The translations under genes and the position numbers were made by a program. This document shows, piece by piece, positions 1 to 9,174 of a stretch of DNA of 62,232 nt (the first letter of the stretch is position 1; each line of letters starts with the position of its first letter). The notes below the pieces were generated by a model. It was given only the letters and a program-made list of their open reading frames with translations, was not told the DNA's origin and made no database searches. This stretch comes from Puniceibacterium antarcticum (GTDB lineage: Bacteria; Pseudomonadota; Alphaproteobacteria; Rhodobacterales; Rhodobacteraceae), in NCBI RefSeq assembly GCF_002760615.1, contig NZ_AWWI01000079.1, forward strand, positions 1 through 62,232, read 5' to 3'.

Positions 1-61
1 GATATCGACGCGCTGCTGCCGTGGAATTACGCCAAATAGGTGGGAACGGCGCACCGCTTAC
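1..61 (+). mobile_element. Right end of an IS66-family element (transposase C-terminus plus terminal repeat)
   Basis: The window opens inside a reading frame that ends with DIDALLPWNYAK and a TAG stop at 37-39, which resembles the C-terminal signature of IS66-type TnpC transposases. Directly after the stop, the reverse complement of 40-61 reads GTAAGCGGTGCGCCGTTCCC, beginning with the GTAAGCG expected at an IS66 terminal inverted repeat. The element therefore probably ends at base 61, and an 8-bp target duplication, if present, would be 62-69 (agttgatg). Most of the element lies outside the window, so its integrity cannot be judged. Confidence 0.65.
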
Positions 62-192
62 AGTTGATGACGTAAAGGTCAAAGTAATCTGACGTCGCAC
101 ACTATTGGCAGCAAAACCCGATCAAAGAATGACGCTTCAGGTTCAGTGAACCCAGGCGCACTTCGCAAATCTTAGCTAAGTCATTGATTTTA

Positions 193-268
<76 letters not shown>

Positions 269-322
269 GACTGCGCGGCTTTTAGAATGCCCTGAGGCAG
301 AGATCAAGAGAGCTTTGACCAC

Positions 323-805
323 TCAGCCCGCAGAATCTTTGTCCGCTGCGCCCAGCCAGCGGCGCGGACCTGCCCCCTGCCGCGCCAGAGCATCGCCCGG
401 GTTGTAAAGCGGGCAGTTTTCCAGCGACAGGCAGCCACAGCCCATGCAGTGATCCAGCTGACTGCGAAGCTTGTCCAGCAGCGCCATGCGGCGGTCGATC
501 TCGTCGCGCCACAGGGCCGAGGCATCAGCCCAATCCGCCTTGCCCACCGCTGCGCCCTGCGGCACATGGTGGAGCACCTCGCGCACCTCTGCCAGCGGGA
601 TACCCAATGTCTGTGCGACGCGGATGACGGAAACACGCCGCAGTTCGCGCCGGTCATAGCGGCGATGGTTGGACGGGGTGCGCCAGCTGGTGATCAGCCC
701 TTCGGATTCGTAATAATGCAGGGTCGAAACGGCAACACCGGCGCGTTTTGCCATCTCGCCAACGCTCAGATCGTTGGGCACGGTTTTTCTGGCAGGCTTG
801 GACAT
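323..805 (-). CDS. soxR: SoxR, redox-sensing MerR-family activator
   Basis: This is a [2Fe-2S] transcription factor that senses redox-cycling compounds. The 160-residue product has the MerR winged helix near residues 13-80 (LSVGEMAKRAGVAVSTLHYY), a dimerisation helix, and the diagnostic cluster motif C120-x2-C123-x-C125-x5-C131, seen as CMGCGCLSLENC. I chose the ATG at 805 because the open frame upstream of it runs into the SoxR operator. The gene is divergent from the DUF1127 gene, with the operator at 815-832 between them. In alphaproteobacteria SoxR usually controls its own small regulon rather than a soxS gene, and the local target here appears to be the divergent small protein. Confidence 0.95.
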   Translation of the reverse strand: MSKPARKTVPNDLSVGEMAKRAGVAVSTLHYYESEGLITSWRTPSNHRRYDRRELRRVSVIRVAQTLGIPLAEVREVLHHVPQGAAVGKADWADASALWRDEIDRRMALLDKLRSQLDHCMGCGCLSLENCPLYNPGDALARQGAGPRRWLGAADKDSAG

Positions 806-810
806 AGGGC

Positions 811-841
811 TTGACCTCAAGTTCACTTGAGGACCGAGGGT
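811..841 (+). promoter_or_regulatory. SoxR box inside a MerR-type promoter
   Basis: The near-perfect dyad CCTCAAG-TTCA-CTTGAGG at 815-832 matches the classic SoxR operator. It overlaps a -35 hexamer TTGACC (811-816); a 19-bp spacer, typical of MerR-family promoters, places a weak -10 at 836-841 (gagggt). The promoter points to the plus strand, toward the DUF1127 gene at 875, and ends 6 bp from the soxR start, so SoxR may also control itself. Confidence 0.88.
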
Positions 842-874
842 AGCGAAACAATCCGATTCCACAAGGAGAGTTTC

Positions 875-1090
875 ATGTCTGTTCAAGACCTAGATCCGTT
901 GTTCCCGCAGCGCCGCCGAGCGAGCCTCTGGCACCGTCTGACGGGCTGGGCGCGCAGGCGCCGCGACTGTGCGCGGCTGGAGCAGCTGCGCCGCAGTCCA
1001 CATCTGGCAGAGGACATCGGCCTGCTGCCCCTGCCCCAACGCCCGGCGTCGCATTTGCGGCTGGAGCAGGAGCGGCGCAGCCTGTGGTAG
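875..1090 (+). CDS. DUF1127-type small basic protein, likely SoxR target
   Basis: A 71-residue, arginine-rich protein. The middle (WARRRRDCARLEQL, then HLAEDIGLLP) matches the DUF1127 pattern of a basic helix followed by a conserved D-I-G turn. DUF1127 proteins in alphaproteobacteria include small arginine-rich proteins linked to phosphate and carbon metabolism, but the role of this one is not known. The ATG at 875 is preceded by an AAGGAG ribosome site at 863-868. An SoxR-controlled promoter lies immediately upstream and an intrinsic terminator immediately downstream, so it forms a monocistronic unit. An upstream in-frame start would overlap the SoxR operator and is unlikely. Confidence 0.8.
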   Translation: MSVQDLDPLFPQRRRASLWHRLTGWARRRRDCARLEQLRRSPHLAEDIGLLPLPQRPASHLRLEQERRSLW

Positions 1091-1123
1091 CGCACAGGCC
1101 AGACAGCAAACGCCAGAAACAGG

Positions 1124-1151
1124 AAAAGCGCGCCGGGTCTGGCGCGCTTTT
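1124..1151 (+). terminator. Intrinsic terminator after the DUF1127 gene
   Basis: An 11-bp stem AAAAGCGCGCC/GGCGCGCTTTT closes a six-base loop and ends in a T tract, 33 bp after the stop codon. It separates this unit from the tRNA on the opposite strand. Confidence 0.8.
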
Positions 1152-1161
1152 CACAAAATTC

Positions 1162-1236
1162 TGGTGGGTGATAAGGGATTTGAACCCCTGACATCTTCGA
1201 TGTGAACGAAGCGCTCTACCACTGAGCTAATCACCC
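1162..1236 (-). tRNA. tRNA-Val (anticodon CAC)
   Basis: The minus strand gives a 75-nt tRNA with encoded CCA, an acceptor stem identical to that of the tRNA at 193-268, the anticodon loop TTCACAT giving CAC, and the T arm GGTTCAAATCC. It decodes GUG. The D loop is one base shorter than in its neighbour. The two valine isoacceptors flank the soxR unit, about 0.9 kb apart. Confidence 0.97.
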
Positions 1237-1405
1237 GGTGGGCTTGGACATACCGCTCTGGGCGCAGCTGTGCAAGTGGGGAGTTGGTGATTTTACCCGC
1301 AGGATCGTCGCAGACCTGAAAGGGACCCGCGCGCCACGGCGGCCCATCGCGCGTGGCCTTGTCGGGGCCCCCCCGCGCCTGCGTGCGGGGACAGATGCAA
1401 ACGCA

Positions 1406-1434
1406 AAAGGGCGCCCCGATGGGGCGCCCTTTTC
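1406..1434 (-). terminator. Intrinsic terminator of lon
   Basis: The hairpin AAAAGGGCGCCCC-GAT-GGGGCGCCCTTTT is almost perfectly symmetric, so it can work in either direction. It lies about 20 bp past the lon stop on the minus strand. The rest of 1237-1451 shows no gene. Confidence 0.85.
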
Positions 1435-1451
1435 AGTCATGTATCGCAGGC

Positions 1452-3860
1452 TTAGTGTGCTACGGCGCTTGAACCTGACGACTGGCTTTTGGCCAAGGCC
1501 TGGGCCGCAGCCTCTTCAGCCTCTTCATCCCACTCGATCGGTTCCGGCGCGCGGATCAGCGCCAGCTTCAGCACTTCGGAGACGTGTTCCACGGGGATGA
1601 TCTCAAGCCCGTTCTTCACGTTGTCCGGCAGCTCGGTCAGGTCCTTTTCGTTCTCTTTCGGGATGAGAACGGTTTTGACCCCGCCGCGCAGTGCCGCGAG
1701 CAGCTTTTCCTTCAGCCCGCCGATGGGCATCGCATTGCCACGCAGCGACACCTCGCCCGTCATGGCGATGTCCTTGCGCACCGGGATACCTGTCAGCACA
1801 GACACGATGGAGGTCACCATCGCAAGGCCGGCGGAGGGGCCATCCTTGGGCGTTGCGCCGTCGGGTACGTGCACGTGGATATCCCACTTTTCGAACCGCG
1901 GCGGTTTGACCCCGATCTGCGGGCTGATGGAGCGGACATAGGACGAGGCAGCTTCGATGGATTCCTTCATCACATCCCCGAGTTTCCCCGTCGTTTTCAT
2001 ACGGCCCTTGCCCGGAAGGCGCAGCGCCTCGATCTGGAGCAGATCGCCCCCGACAGAGGTCCAGGCCAGGCCGGTCACCACACCAATCTGGTGTTCATCC
2101 TCAGTCAGACCATAGCGGTGCTTGCGCACGCCAAGGTAGTCCGGCAGGTTTTTCGCATCCACGACAACCGTCTTTTCGGTGCCTCGCACGATCTTGGTCA
2201 CGGCCTTGCGTGCCAGCTTGGCCAGTTCGCGTTCAAGGTTCCGCACGCCGGCTTCGCGGGTGTAGTATCGCACGATGTCGGTCAGCGCCTCATCCGTGAC
2301 CTCGAACTCGCCCTTTTTCAGACCGTGGTTCTTGATCTGCTTGGCGATCAGGTGACGCTTTGCGATCTCGGTCTTTTCGTCCTCGGTGTAGCCGGACAGC
2401 GGAATGATCTCCATCCGGTCCAGAAGCGGCCCCGGCATATTGTAGGAGTTTGCCGTGGTCAGGAACATCACGTTGGAGAGGTCATATTCCACCTCAAGGT
2501 AGTGGTCCGCAAAGGTTGCGTTCTGTTCCGGATCCAGCACCTCGAGCATTGCGGAGGCTGGGTCGCCCCGGAAATCCTGGCCCATTTTGTCGATTTCATC
2601 AAGCAAAATCAATGGGTTGGTTGTCTTCGCCTTTTTCAGCGCCTGAATGATCTTGCCCGGCATGGAGCCGATATAAGTCCGCCGGTGGCCGCGGATTTCG
2701 GATTCGTCCCGCACGCCGCCCAGAGAGATACGGATGAATTCGCGTCCTGTGGCCTTGGCGACGGATTTGCCCAATGATGTCTTGCCGACGCCCGGAGGGC
2801 CGACGAGGCACATGATCGGGCCTTTGAGTTTCTTGGAGCGCTGCTGCACCGCAAGATATTCAACGATCCGCTCTTTCACCTTGTCGAGCGAATAGTGATC
2901 GTCATCCAGCACCTTCTGCGCCAGACCAAGATCCTTTTTCACACGGCTTTTCACGCCCCACGGGATGGACAGCATCCAATCGAGGTAGTTGCGCACGACG
3001 GTCGCTTCGGCCGACATGGGCGACATGTTCTTGAGCTTCTTGATCTCGGCATCAGCCTTTTCACGGGCCTCTTTGCTCAGCTTGGTTTCCGAGATGCGTT
3101 TTTCCAGTTCGGCGACCTCGTTCTGGCCGTCCTCACCATCGCCCAGCTCCTTCTGAATGGCCTTCATCTGCTCATTCAAGTAATATTCGCGCTGGGTGCG
3201 CTCCATCTGGGATTTGACCCGGGTCTTGATCTTTTTCTCGACCTGAAGGACGGACATTTCGCCCTGCATCAGGCCATAGACCTTTTCAAGCCGGTCAGAG
3301 ATAGCAAGCGTTTCCAGAAGCTCCTGCTTCTGAGCCACTTCGATGCCAAGGTGACCCGACACGAGATCAGCGAGTTTTGCCGCCTCGGTGGTTTCCGAAA
3401 CGGTGCTCAGCGCCTCGTCGGGAATGTTTTTCTTGATCTTGGCATAGCGTTCGAATTCATCACCGACGGTGCGCACTAGCGCCTCGATCGCGGTGGCGTC
3501 GCCCTGCATTTCGGTCAGGTACTCGGCTTTTGCCTCAAAGAAATCGGGGTTGTCGAGGTATTCGGTGATACGCACACGTGCCTGACCTTCGACCAGCACC
3601 TTGACGGTGCCATCGGGCAGTTTCAGCAGTTGCAGCACATTTGCCAGCACGCCAGCCTTGTAGATCCCGTCGCTGGTGGGATCATCCACCGCCGGGTCGA
3701 TCTGGGAGGACAGCAGGATCTGCTTGTCGTCCGACATCACCTCTTCCAGTGCCCGCACGGATTTCTCGCGGCCCACAAAGAGCGGCACGATCATGTGTGG
3801 GAACACGACGATGTCGCGCAGCGGCAGCACAGGATAAGATGTATTGAGAGGCTTTTTCAT
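1452..3860 (-). CDS. lon: Lon ATP-dependent serine protease
   Basis: An 802-residue cytoplasmic AAA+ protease that degrades misfolded and regulatory proteins. The N-terminal LON substrate domain (LPLRDIVVFPHMIVPLF) is followed by the coiled middle domain, the ATPase with Walker A GPPGVGKTS near residue 355, and the Ser-Lys protease domain with Ser676 in PKDGPSAG and the second lysine of GGLKEK (about Lys719). I prefer the ATG at 3860 over a TTG two codons upstream because AAGGA lies seven bases before the ATG. The gene stands alone, with a sigma-32 promoter about 80 bp upstream and a terminator downstream. Confidence 0.98.
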   Translation of the reverse strand: MKKPLNTSYPVLPLRDIVVFPHMIVPLFVGREKSVRALEEVMSDDKQILLSSQIDPAVDDPTSDGIYKAGVLANVLQLLKLPDGTVKVLVEGQARVRITEYLDNPDFFEAKAEYLTEMQGDATAIEALVRTVGDEFERYAKIKKNIPDEALSTVSETTEAAKLADLVSGHLGIEVAQKQELLETLAISDRLEKVYGLMQGEMSVLQVEKKIKTRVKSQMERTQREYYLNEQMKAIQKELGDGEDGQNEVAELEKRISETKLSKEAREKADAEIKKLKNMSPMSAEATVVRNYLDWMLSIPWGVKSRVKKDLGLAQKVLDDDHYSLDKVKERIVEYLAVQQRSKKLKGPIMCLVGPPGVGKTSLGKSVAKATGREFIRISLGGVRDESEIRGHRRTYIGSMPGKIIQALKKAKTTNPLILLDEIDKMGQDFRGDPASAMLEVLDPEQNATFADHYLEVEYDLSNVMFLTTANSYNMPGPLLDRMEIIPLSGYTEDEKTEIAKRHLIAKQIKNHGLKKGEFEVTDEALTDIVRYYTREAGVRNLERELAKLARKAVTKIVRGTEKTVVVDAKNLPDYLGVRKHRYGLTEDEHQIGVVTGLAWTSVGGDLLQIEALRLPGKGRMKTTGKLGDVMKESIEAASSYVRSISPQIGVKPPRFEKWDIHVHVPDGATPKDGPSAGLAMVTSIVSVLTGIPVRKDIAMTGEVSLRGNAMPIGGLKEKLLAALRGGVKTVLIPKENEKDLTELPDNVKNGLEIIPVEHVSEVLKLALIRAPEPIEWDEEAEEAAAQALAKSQSSGSSAVAH

Positions 3861-3940
3861 GCTCAATCCTTATTCTTGGCAAGATGGCACCGGCCCCGCT
3901 TTGCGGCAGCCCCGGCCATCTCCGGTCATAGAGGGTAAAG

Positions 3941-3966
3941 ATGGGGTGTTTTACCCGGTTTTCAAG
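3941..3966 (-). promoter_or_regulatory. Heat-shock (sigma-32/RpoH) promoter of lon
   Basis: The minus strand reads CTTGAA (3961-3966), a 14-bp spacer, then CCCCAT (3941-3946), an essentially exact match to the RpoH consensus CTTGAA-N13-17-CCCCAT. Transcription would start near 3932, leaving a leader of about 70 bases before the lon ATG. Lon is a classic heat-shock gene, so site and function agree. Confidence 0.88.
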
Positions 3967-4030
3967 CGCTTCAAATGCGCCCCGTCTTTACGATCTGTTC
4001 GGGGTAACATGCCCGCCGCGTGTGGCAAGA

Positions 4031-4180
4031 GCAAGGCCCAGCTGGGTCTTGCCTGTGGCGAAGCGGAAAATCAGGGCAATCTTTTAAGTAACGTGTGCCG
4101 ATGACCAACACAAAGCTGCGCTGGCTGTGGAGGATATCCGTCCGGGATGTGCTGCATGCCGGGGCGTTTGTCCGGCATGC
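4031..4180. other. Intergenic palindromes between the ene-reductase and lon
   Basis: The 332-bp gap between lon and the ene-reductase holds no convincing gene. Besides the lon promoter it contains an 11-bp-arm palindrome GCAAGGCCCAG/CTGGGTCTTGC at 4031-4052, and a hairpin GCATGCCGG...CCGGCATGC (arms 4154-4162 and 4172-4180) just past the ene-reductase stop. The second may act as its terminator, although it has no T tract. Confidence 0.5.
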
Positions 4181-4192
4181 AACAGAAAAGCG

Positions 4193-5302
4193 TCAGCCCG
4201 CTTTCTTGGCCTGTTCTTCGGTAAGGAAGGGGTAATCGGTGTACCCTTTTGCCCCGCCGCCGTAGAAAGTGGCTTTGTCCGGCGCGTTCAGCGGCGCGTT
4301 CATTTCAAGCCGCTGGGCAAGATCGGGGTTGGCGATATAGGGCACGCCAAAGGCCACCAGATCGGCGTGACCTTCGTCGACGGCCTTGATGGCCATGTCG
4401 CGATCATAGCCGTTGTTGCCCATCCAGGCGCCGCCGAAGGTCTTTTTCAGCTCGTCCATGTTGGTCTCGTTCGGCCATTCGCGCGGGCCGCCGGTCTGGC
4501 CTTCGATCATGTGCAGATAGGCGAGGTTATATTTCGCGAGTTTTTCGATCACGAATTCCGCCAGTTTCGCGGGATCGCTGTCGGTCGCGCCATTGGCACC
4601 CGAGAACGGGCTGAGGCGGATGCCGACGCGGCCCGGCTCCCAAACCTGCAGCAGGGCATCCAGCGCCTCGAACGTCAGCTTGGTGCGGTTTTCCAGCGAT
4701 CCGCCATAGGCATCGTCACGCTTGTTAGGGCCGTCCTTCATGAACTGGTCCAGCAGATAGCCATTTGCCGCGTGCAGTTCGATGCCGTCGAAACCGGCCT
4801 TCTTGGCGTTCTCTGCCGCATGGCGGTAATCTGCGAGGATACGTGGGATTTCAGACAGTTCCAGCGCGCGGGGCTCTGACGTCTCGACCATCTGCGTGCC
4901 GTCAAAGGTCGGTGCACCCGAAGCGATGGCTGAGGGTGCCACCGGCTTTTTGCCATCTTCCTGCAGAGAAGTGTGCGAGACGCGGCCCACGTGCCAGAGT
5001 TGCATCACGATCTTGCCACCGGCGGCATGGACGGAATCTGTCACGCGCTTCCAACCCTCGACCTGAGCGTCGGAATAGATGCCGGGGGTCCAGGCGTAGC
5101 CCTTGCCCTCGGGCGTGATCTGGGTCGCTTCGGTGATGATGAGGCCAGCACCGGCGCGCTGGGTGTAGTATTCGACATGCAGGTCATAGGGGGTGTCATC
5201 TTCGGGCTTGGCCCGGTTGCGCGTCAGCGGCGCCATGACGATACGGTTCTTGAGGTCGATCTTGCCCGCGGTGAAGGGCGTGAATAGGGCATGCTCGGTC
5301 AT
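4193..5302 (-). CDS. nemA: Old Yellow Enzyme family ene-reductase (NemA-like)
   Basis: A 369-residue FMN-dependent TIM-barrel oxidoreductase that reduces activated C=C bonds or nitro/maleimide compounds with NAD(P)H. The N-terminal MAPLTRNRA, the active-site region ELHAANGYLLDQF and the downstream YGGSLENR are characteristic of this family, and the length is typical. The ATG at 5302 has AAAGGA upstream. It appears monocistronic; 5303-5485 shows nothing recognisable. The substrate is not predictable; xenobiotic electrophile detoxification is the usual assignment. The symbol is a family-level assignment. Confidence 0.88.
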   Translation of the reverse strand: MTEHALFTPFTAGKIDLKNRIVMAPLTRNRAKPEDDTPYDLHVEYYTQRAGAGLIITEATQITPEGKGYAWTPGIYSDAQVEGWKRVTDSVHAAGGKIVMQLWHVGRVSHTSLQEDGKKPVAPSAIASGAPTFDGTQMVETSEPRALELSEIPRILADYRHAAENAKKAGFDGIELHAANGYLLDQFMKDGPNKRDDAYGGSLENRTKLTFEALDALLQVWEPGRVGIRLSPFSGANGATDSDPAKLAEFVIEKLAKYNLAYLHMIEGQTGGPREWPNETNMDELKKTFGGAWMGNNGYDRDMAIKAVDEGHADLVAFGVPYIANPDLAQRLEMNAPLNAPDKATFYGGGAKGYTDYPFLTEEQAKKAG

Positions 5303-5485
5303 CAGATAATCCTTTTGGTAGAGCCTGAAAGTTGCGGCTTCTTTAACTTAACGCGCAACGGCGGAGGCTGGGTCCCTGCTGTTCTGTTCAGCAGGGCACA
5401 GCGTCTGTGCTGAAGGGTCAATTGGGTATGAGCCTGAGCGCAGACAAGGCCCCGGGTAGGATCGCACCATCGGATTGTTAACGGA

Positions 5486-6610
5486 TCAGAGCGGGTCTAT
5501 GTCGCCCTCGGCGCGCTGTGCGTGGAACTCTGTCTCGAAGGCGGCAAAGGTGCCTGTGCTGATCGCGTCGCGCATGCCCTGCATAAGTTCCTGATAGTAA
5601 TGCAGATTGTGCCAGGTCAGCAGCATACCGGAAATCATTTCCTGCGCGCGGAAAACGTGGTGCAGATAGGCGCGGGAATAGTTGCGGCAGGTGGGACAGG
5701 TGCAATGTTCGTCCAGCGGGCGCGGATCGTCCTGATGGCGGGCGTTCTTCATGTTGAGCTGGCCGCGCCGGGTCCAGGCCTGCGCTGTGCGCCCCGAGCG
5801 GGACGGCAAAACGCAATCCATCATGTCGATACCGCGCTTGACGGCACCGACGATATCGTCGGGCTTGCCCACGCCCATGAGGTAACGCGGCTTGTCCTTG
5901 GGCAGCATGTCTGTTGCGAAATCAAGGGTTTGCAGCATCATCTCCTGCCCCTCGCCCACGGCCAGACCGCCCACGGCATAGCCATCGAATCCGATGTTTT
6001 TCAGCGCCTCGGCGCTTTCTTCGCGCTGGTCGGCAAAGACGCTGCCCTGCTGGATGCCGAACAGCATGTGGCCGGGACGGTCGCCAAAGGCATCGCGCGA
6101 GCGCTGCGCCCAGCGCATGGAAAGGCGCATGCTTTCAAGGGCTTGCTCTTGGGTACACGGATATGGCGTGCATTCGTCAAAGGACATGACGATGTCGGAA
6201 CCCAAAAGGCGCTGAATCTCCATCGAGCGTTCTGGCGTGATCTCGTGTTTTGAGCCGTCGATATGGCTTTTGAAGGTCACGCCGCGTTCGGTCAACTTGC
6301 GCAGGGCGGCCAGCGACATGACCTGAAACCCACCGGAATCGGTGAGGATCGGGCGATCCCAGTTCATGAATTTATGCAATCCCCCCAAACGGTTGACCCG
6401 TTCTGCCGTGGGGCGCAGCATCAGATGATAGGTGTTGCCCAGCAGGATGTCGGCGCCGGTTGCGCGGACAGATTCGGGCATCATCGCCTTGACCGTGGCG
6501 GCGGTGCCAACGGGCATGAAGGCGGGTGTGCGGATGTCGCCACGCGGGGTCGAGATGACGCCGGTGCGGGCCATGCCATCACTGGCAGCGAGGGTGAATG
6601 AGGTGCTCAT
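5486..6610 (-). CDS. tgt: Queuine tRNA-ribosyltransferase
   Basis: Exchanges guanine-34 for a queuosine precursor in GUN-anticodon tRNAs. The 374-residue length matches bacterial Tgt. Visible landmarks are the substrate loop ILLGNTYHL, the GGFQ pocket ([10 protein letters not shown]), the nucleophile region [10 protein letters not shown] and the zinc ligands CTCPTC followed by H about 25 residues later. The frame stays open 77 codons upstream, but the start is set at [10 protein letters not shown] (6610): family alignment begins there, and the upstream translation is low-complexity and overlaps the phased 11-bp repeats. Confidence 0.96.
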   Translation of the reverse strand: MSTSFTLAASDGMARTGVISTPRGDIRTPAFMPVGTAATVKAMMPESVRATGADILLGNTYHLMLRPTAERVNRLGGLHKFMNWDRPILTDSGGFQVMSLAALRKLTERGVTFKSHIDGSKHEITPERSMEIQRLLGSDIVMSFDECTPYPCTQEQALESMRLSMRWAQRSRDAFGDRPGHMLFGIQQGSVFADQREESAEALKNIGFDGYAVGGLAVGEGQEMMLQTLDFATDMLPKDKPRYLMGVGKPDDIVGAVKRGIDMMDCVLPSRSGRTAQAWTRRGQLNMKNARHQDDPRPLDEHCTCPTCRNYSRAYLHHVFRAQEMISGMLLTWHNLHYYQELMQGMRDAISTGTFAAFETEFHAQRAEGDIDPL

Positions 6611-6650
6611 GGGAGCCTGCTTTACGCCGCCCAAAGGGCCTGCACAAGGC

Positions 6651-6702
6651 ATATGGAAGGCGTATGGAAACCGTATGGTTTGCGTATGGCTGGCAGTATG
6701 GC
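6651..6702 (-). repeat. Five helically phased CCATAC direct repeats upstream of tgt
   Basis: On the minus strand, CCATAC (last copy CCATAT) occurs five times, with the shared TATGG core on the plus strand at 6652, 6663, 6674, 6685 and 6697. Spacings are 11, 11, 11 and 12 bp, about one helical turn each. The intervening bases differ between units, so only the hexamer is conserved, which suggests a multisite protein-binding array rather than simple slippage. The array sits 40-90 bp upstream of tgt. Confidence 0.75.
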
Positions 6703-6815
6703 GGTTAAGGGACGGCAGATGCAGGCGTCGCGTTGCGGCCACATTAGGGAAAGACAAACCCCGGCCACCTGATCCGGTGCCGGGGTCTGCTGCGCGCTTG
6801 GTCTTGGTTTTACGA

Positions 6816-7400
6816 TCAGCCGCGCGCGGCCTTGGTGGCATTTGCCCACCACACCATGTCGTCCAGCAGGTTGGTGGCCGAGGCCATCAGGTGGTCCTCG
6901 ATGCTTTCGATCGGACCATTGGCGCCCAGCGGATGCACGGCCATGAAATCGCCGCCCGCGATATGCACCGCGCCATGCACCGGCACCATGTCCAGTTCCA
7001 CCGCGATGTTGCGCAGATGTTCGACCGCGCGTGCGGCCCCGACACCGCCGTAGCCGATGGCCCCCATCGGTTTGCGGTTCCATTCGGTATAGGCCTGATC
7101 GAGGGCGTTTTTCAGCGCGCCGGTGATCGAGTGATTGTATTCGGCGGTGACGAAGATGTAGCCATCAAATTCGGCGATCTTCTTTTGCCAGGCGATGGCC
7201 TTGGGGTCGCTGGAGGGCATCCATTTGTTCGAGGCGGGTTCGTCAAACAGCGGCAGGTCGAAATCACGCAGATCGACCAGTTCAACCTCCATGTCTGTAC
7301 GGGCCTTGGCCTGTTTCAGCATCCATTGGGCAGGCTTGTCGGCGAAACGCGTGGCGCGGGTCGAACCGATGATGAGGGCGATTTTGGGTGTGTCGGACAT
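6816..7400 (-). CDS. NADPH-dependent FMN reductase family protein
   Basis: A 194-residue flavodoxin-fold protein. The start ([20 protein letters not shown]) matches the flavin-phosphate loop of the NAD(P)H-dependent FMN reductase/chromate reductase family, and [17 protein letters not shown] is the conserved FMN-binding P-E-Y-N segment, with A replacing P. It probably reduces free flavins, quinones or nitro compounds in the cytoplasm. An AGGAGAGAG ribosome site precedes the ATG at 7400. It is divergent from the RimB-RimK gene; the 302-bp gap 7401-7702 shows no other gene and no promoter I can call confidently. Confidence 0.88.
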   Translation of the reverse strand: MSDTPKIALIIGSTRATRFADKPAQWMLKQAKARTDMEVELVDLRDFDLPLFDEPASNKWMPSSDPKAIAWQKKIAEFDGYIFVTAEYNHSITGALKNALDQAYTEWNRKPMGAIGYGGVGAARAVEHLRNIAVELDMVPVHGAVHIAGGDFMAVHPLGANGPIESIEDHLMASATNLLDDMVWWANATKAARG

Positions 7401-7702
7401 AAACTCTCTCCTGAGATTAGTGAAAGCGACTTGCAGCTTAGCTAGGCGCTATCCTGTCCCTAAACAATCTCTGTAAAAGCACGGTTTCTGTGCGCAAAAG
7501 ACCAGCAGCCCCCGAAGCGCACCATGCTTGCCGGATCATGCCGCGGATCTTGGTCTGAACACACATCAACGGCAGGCTTCACTTGGGCGGCACCAGCCCC
7601 CGCGCCCAAACTGTAACATAAAGGTCATATCCGCCCGCTAGGCACGGCTTGCGGTGTGTCGCCCTGCTTGCTAGGGCTGAGCACCCCTTAGGAGCCACAG
7701 GC

Positions 7703-9118
7703 GTGATCATGACCGACGATATCCCCGCGACCCCAGACCTGATCCGTTTCGGATGGGAGGAATGGGTCGCGCTGCCGGACCTTGGCCTGCCTGCCCTGCG
7801 GGCAAAGGTCGATACCGGGGCCAAGACCAGCGCGCTGCATGCCTTTGACATCGAAACCTTCGGATCCGTCAGCGCGCCGCGCGTGCGCTTTACCATCCAT
7901 CCGATTCCGGGGCGTGAGGATCTGGTGATTGCCTGTTCCGCCGCGATCATCGACCGGCGGTCCGTGATTTCATCCAATGGCGAGAGCGAGAGCCGCTATG
8001 TCATCGGATCGACCCTGCGGGTGGGCGGTGAGGTCTGGCCGATCGAGATCACGCTGACCAACCGCGACCGGATGAATTCCCGGATGCTGCTGGGACGTGA
8101 GGCGTTGAAAGATCACATTACCATCGTTGCGACCGACCGGTTCTGCCAGCCCGAGCTGAGCTATGATGTCTACTCCTCGCTTGAGGTGCGCCGCTCTGCC
8201 CCGCCCCGGGCGCTGCGGGTGGCGGTGCTGAGCCGCGAGAACAATTATTCCACCCGCCGTCTGGTCGAGGAAGGCGAGGCGCGCGGTCATACGGTCGAGG
8301 TCATCGACACCACGCGCTGCTACATGGCGATCAATGCCATGGCGCCCGAGGTGCATTATGATGGCAAGCGGCTGCCGCGTTACGATGCGGTGATCCCGCG
8401 AATCGGGGCGTCGGTCACATCCTATGGCACGGCGGTGATCCGGCAGTTTGAAACCATCGGGACGTTCTGTGTGAACGGGTCCGAAGGAATCACCGCGTCG
8501 CGCGACAAGCTGCATGCGCATCAGCTGATGGCGCAACACCGGATCGGGATGCCGAACACGGCCTTTGCCTCCTCGCCCAAGGATACGGATTCGCTGATGC
8601 GACTGGTGGGCACCGCGCCGCTGATCGTGAAACTGCTGGAATCAACCCAAGGCAAGGGTGTGGTGCTGGCCGAGACCAAGAAGGCCGCACAATCGGTGAT
8701 CGACGCGTTTCGCGGGTTGCGGGCGAATTTCCTGGTGCAGGATTTCGTCAAGGAAGCGGCGGGCGAGGATGTGCGCTGTCTGGTGGTCGGCGGCAAGGTG
8801 GTGGCGGCGATGAAACGCACCGGGGCGGATGGGGATTTCCGGTCCAACCTGCATCAGGGCGGCACGGCCAAGGTGGTGCGGATCACCCGCGAAGAGCGCG
8901 ATGTGGCGATCCGTGCGGCGCGGGCGTTCAAGCTGAACCTTGCCGGGGTGGATCTGCTGCGCTCTGAGACCGGGCCCAAGGTGCTGGAGGTCAATTCCAG
9001 CCCCGGTTTCGAGGGGATCGAGGCGGCGTCCAGGAAGAACATCGCCGGGATGCTGTATGATCATATCGAGGAGCGGGTACGCCCTGCCCCAGTCCGGAAG
9101 CGCAAGCTGGCGGAGTGA
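7703..9118 (+). CDS. rimK: RimB-RimK fusion: retropepsin-like domain plus ATP-grasp glutamate ligase
   Basis: A 471-residue fusion. Residues about 10-150 form a RimB/ATP-dependent zinc-protease-like aspartic fold, seen in [17 protein letters not shown] and [10 protein letters not shown]. Residues about 175-460 are a RimK-type ATP-grasp ligase (LAVAVLSRE-like start, [12 protein letters not shown], then [19 protein letters not shown] for metal binding). RimK adds glutamates to the C-terminus of ribosomal protein S6 in Escherichia coli; the substrate here is unknown. The start is chosen at GTG 7703 because AGGAG (7690-7694) lies eight bases upstream, while the ATG two codons later is further away. 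Both activities in one chain suggest coupled addition and trimming. Confidence 0.88.
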   Translation: MIMTDDIPATPDLIRFGWEEWVALPDLGLPALRAKVDTGAKTSALHAFDIETFGSVSAPRVRFTIHPIPGREDLVIACSAAIIDRRSVISSNGESESRYVIGSTLRVGGEVWPIEITLTNRDRMNSRMLLGREALKDHITIVATDRFCQPELSYDVYSSLEVRRSAPPRALRVAVLSRENNYSTRRLVEEGEARGHTVEVIDTTRCYMAINAMAPEVHYDGKRLPRYDAVIPRIGASVTSYGTAVIRQFETIGTFCVNGSEGITASRDKLHAHQLMAQHRIGMPNTAFASSPKDTDSLMRLVGTAPLIVKLLESTQGKGVVLAETKKAAQSVIDAFRGLRANFLVQDFVKEAAGEDVRCLVVGGKVVAAMKRTGADGDFRSNLHQGGTAKVVRITREERDVAIRAARAFKLNLAGVDLLRSETGPKVLEVNSSPGFEGIEAASRKNIAGMLYDHIEERVRPAPVRKRKLAE

Positions 9119-9174
9119 GGTCTTGCCCCGGAGGCGGGAGGCTTGAGAGGCACCTGCGGTACATCTTGTCAGGT

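Noticed and set aside
3844-4104. Small plus-strand frame upstream of lon
   Set aside because: It starts inside lon, crosses the sigma-32 promoter, and has no ribosome site or family match.
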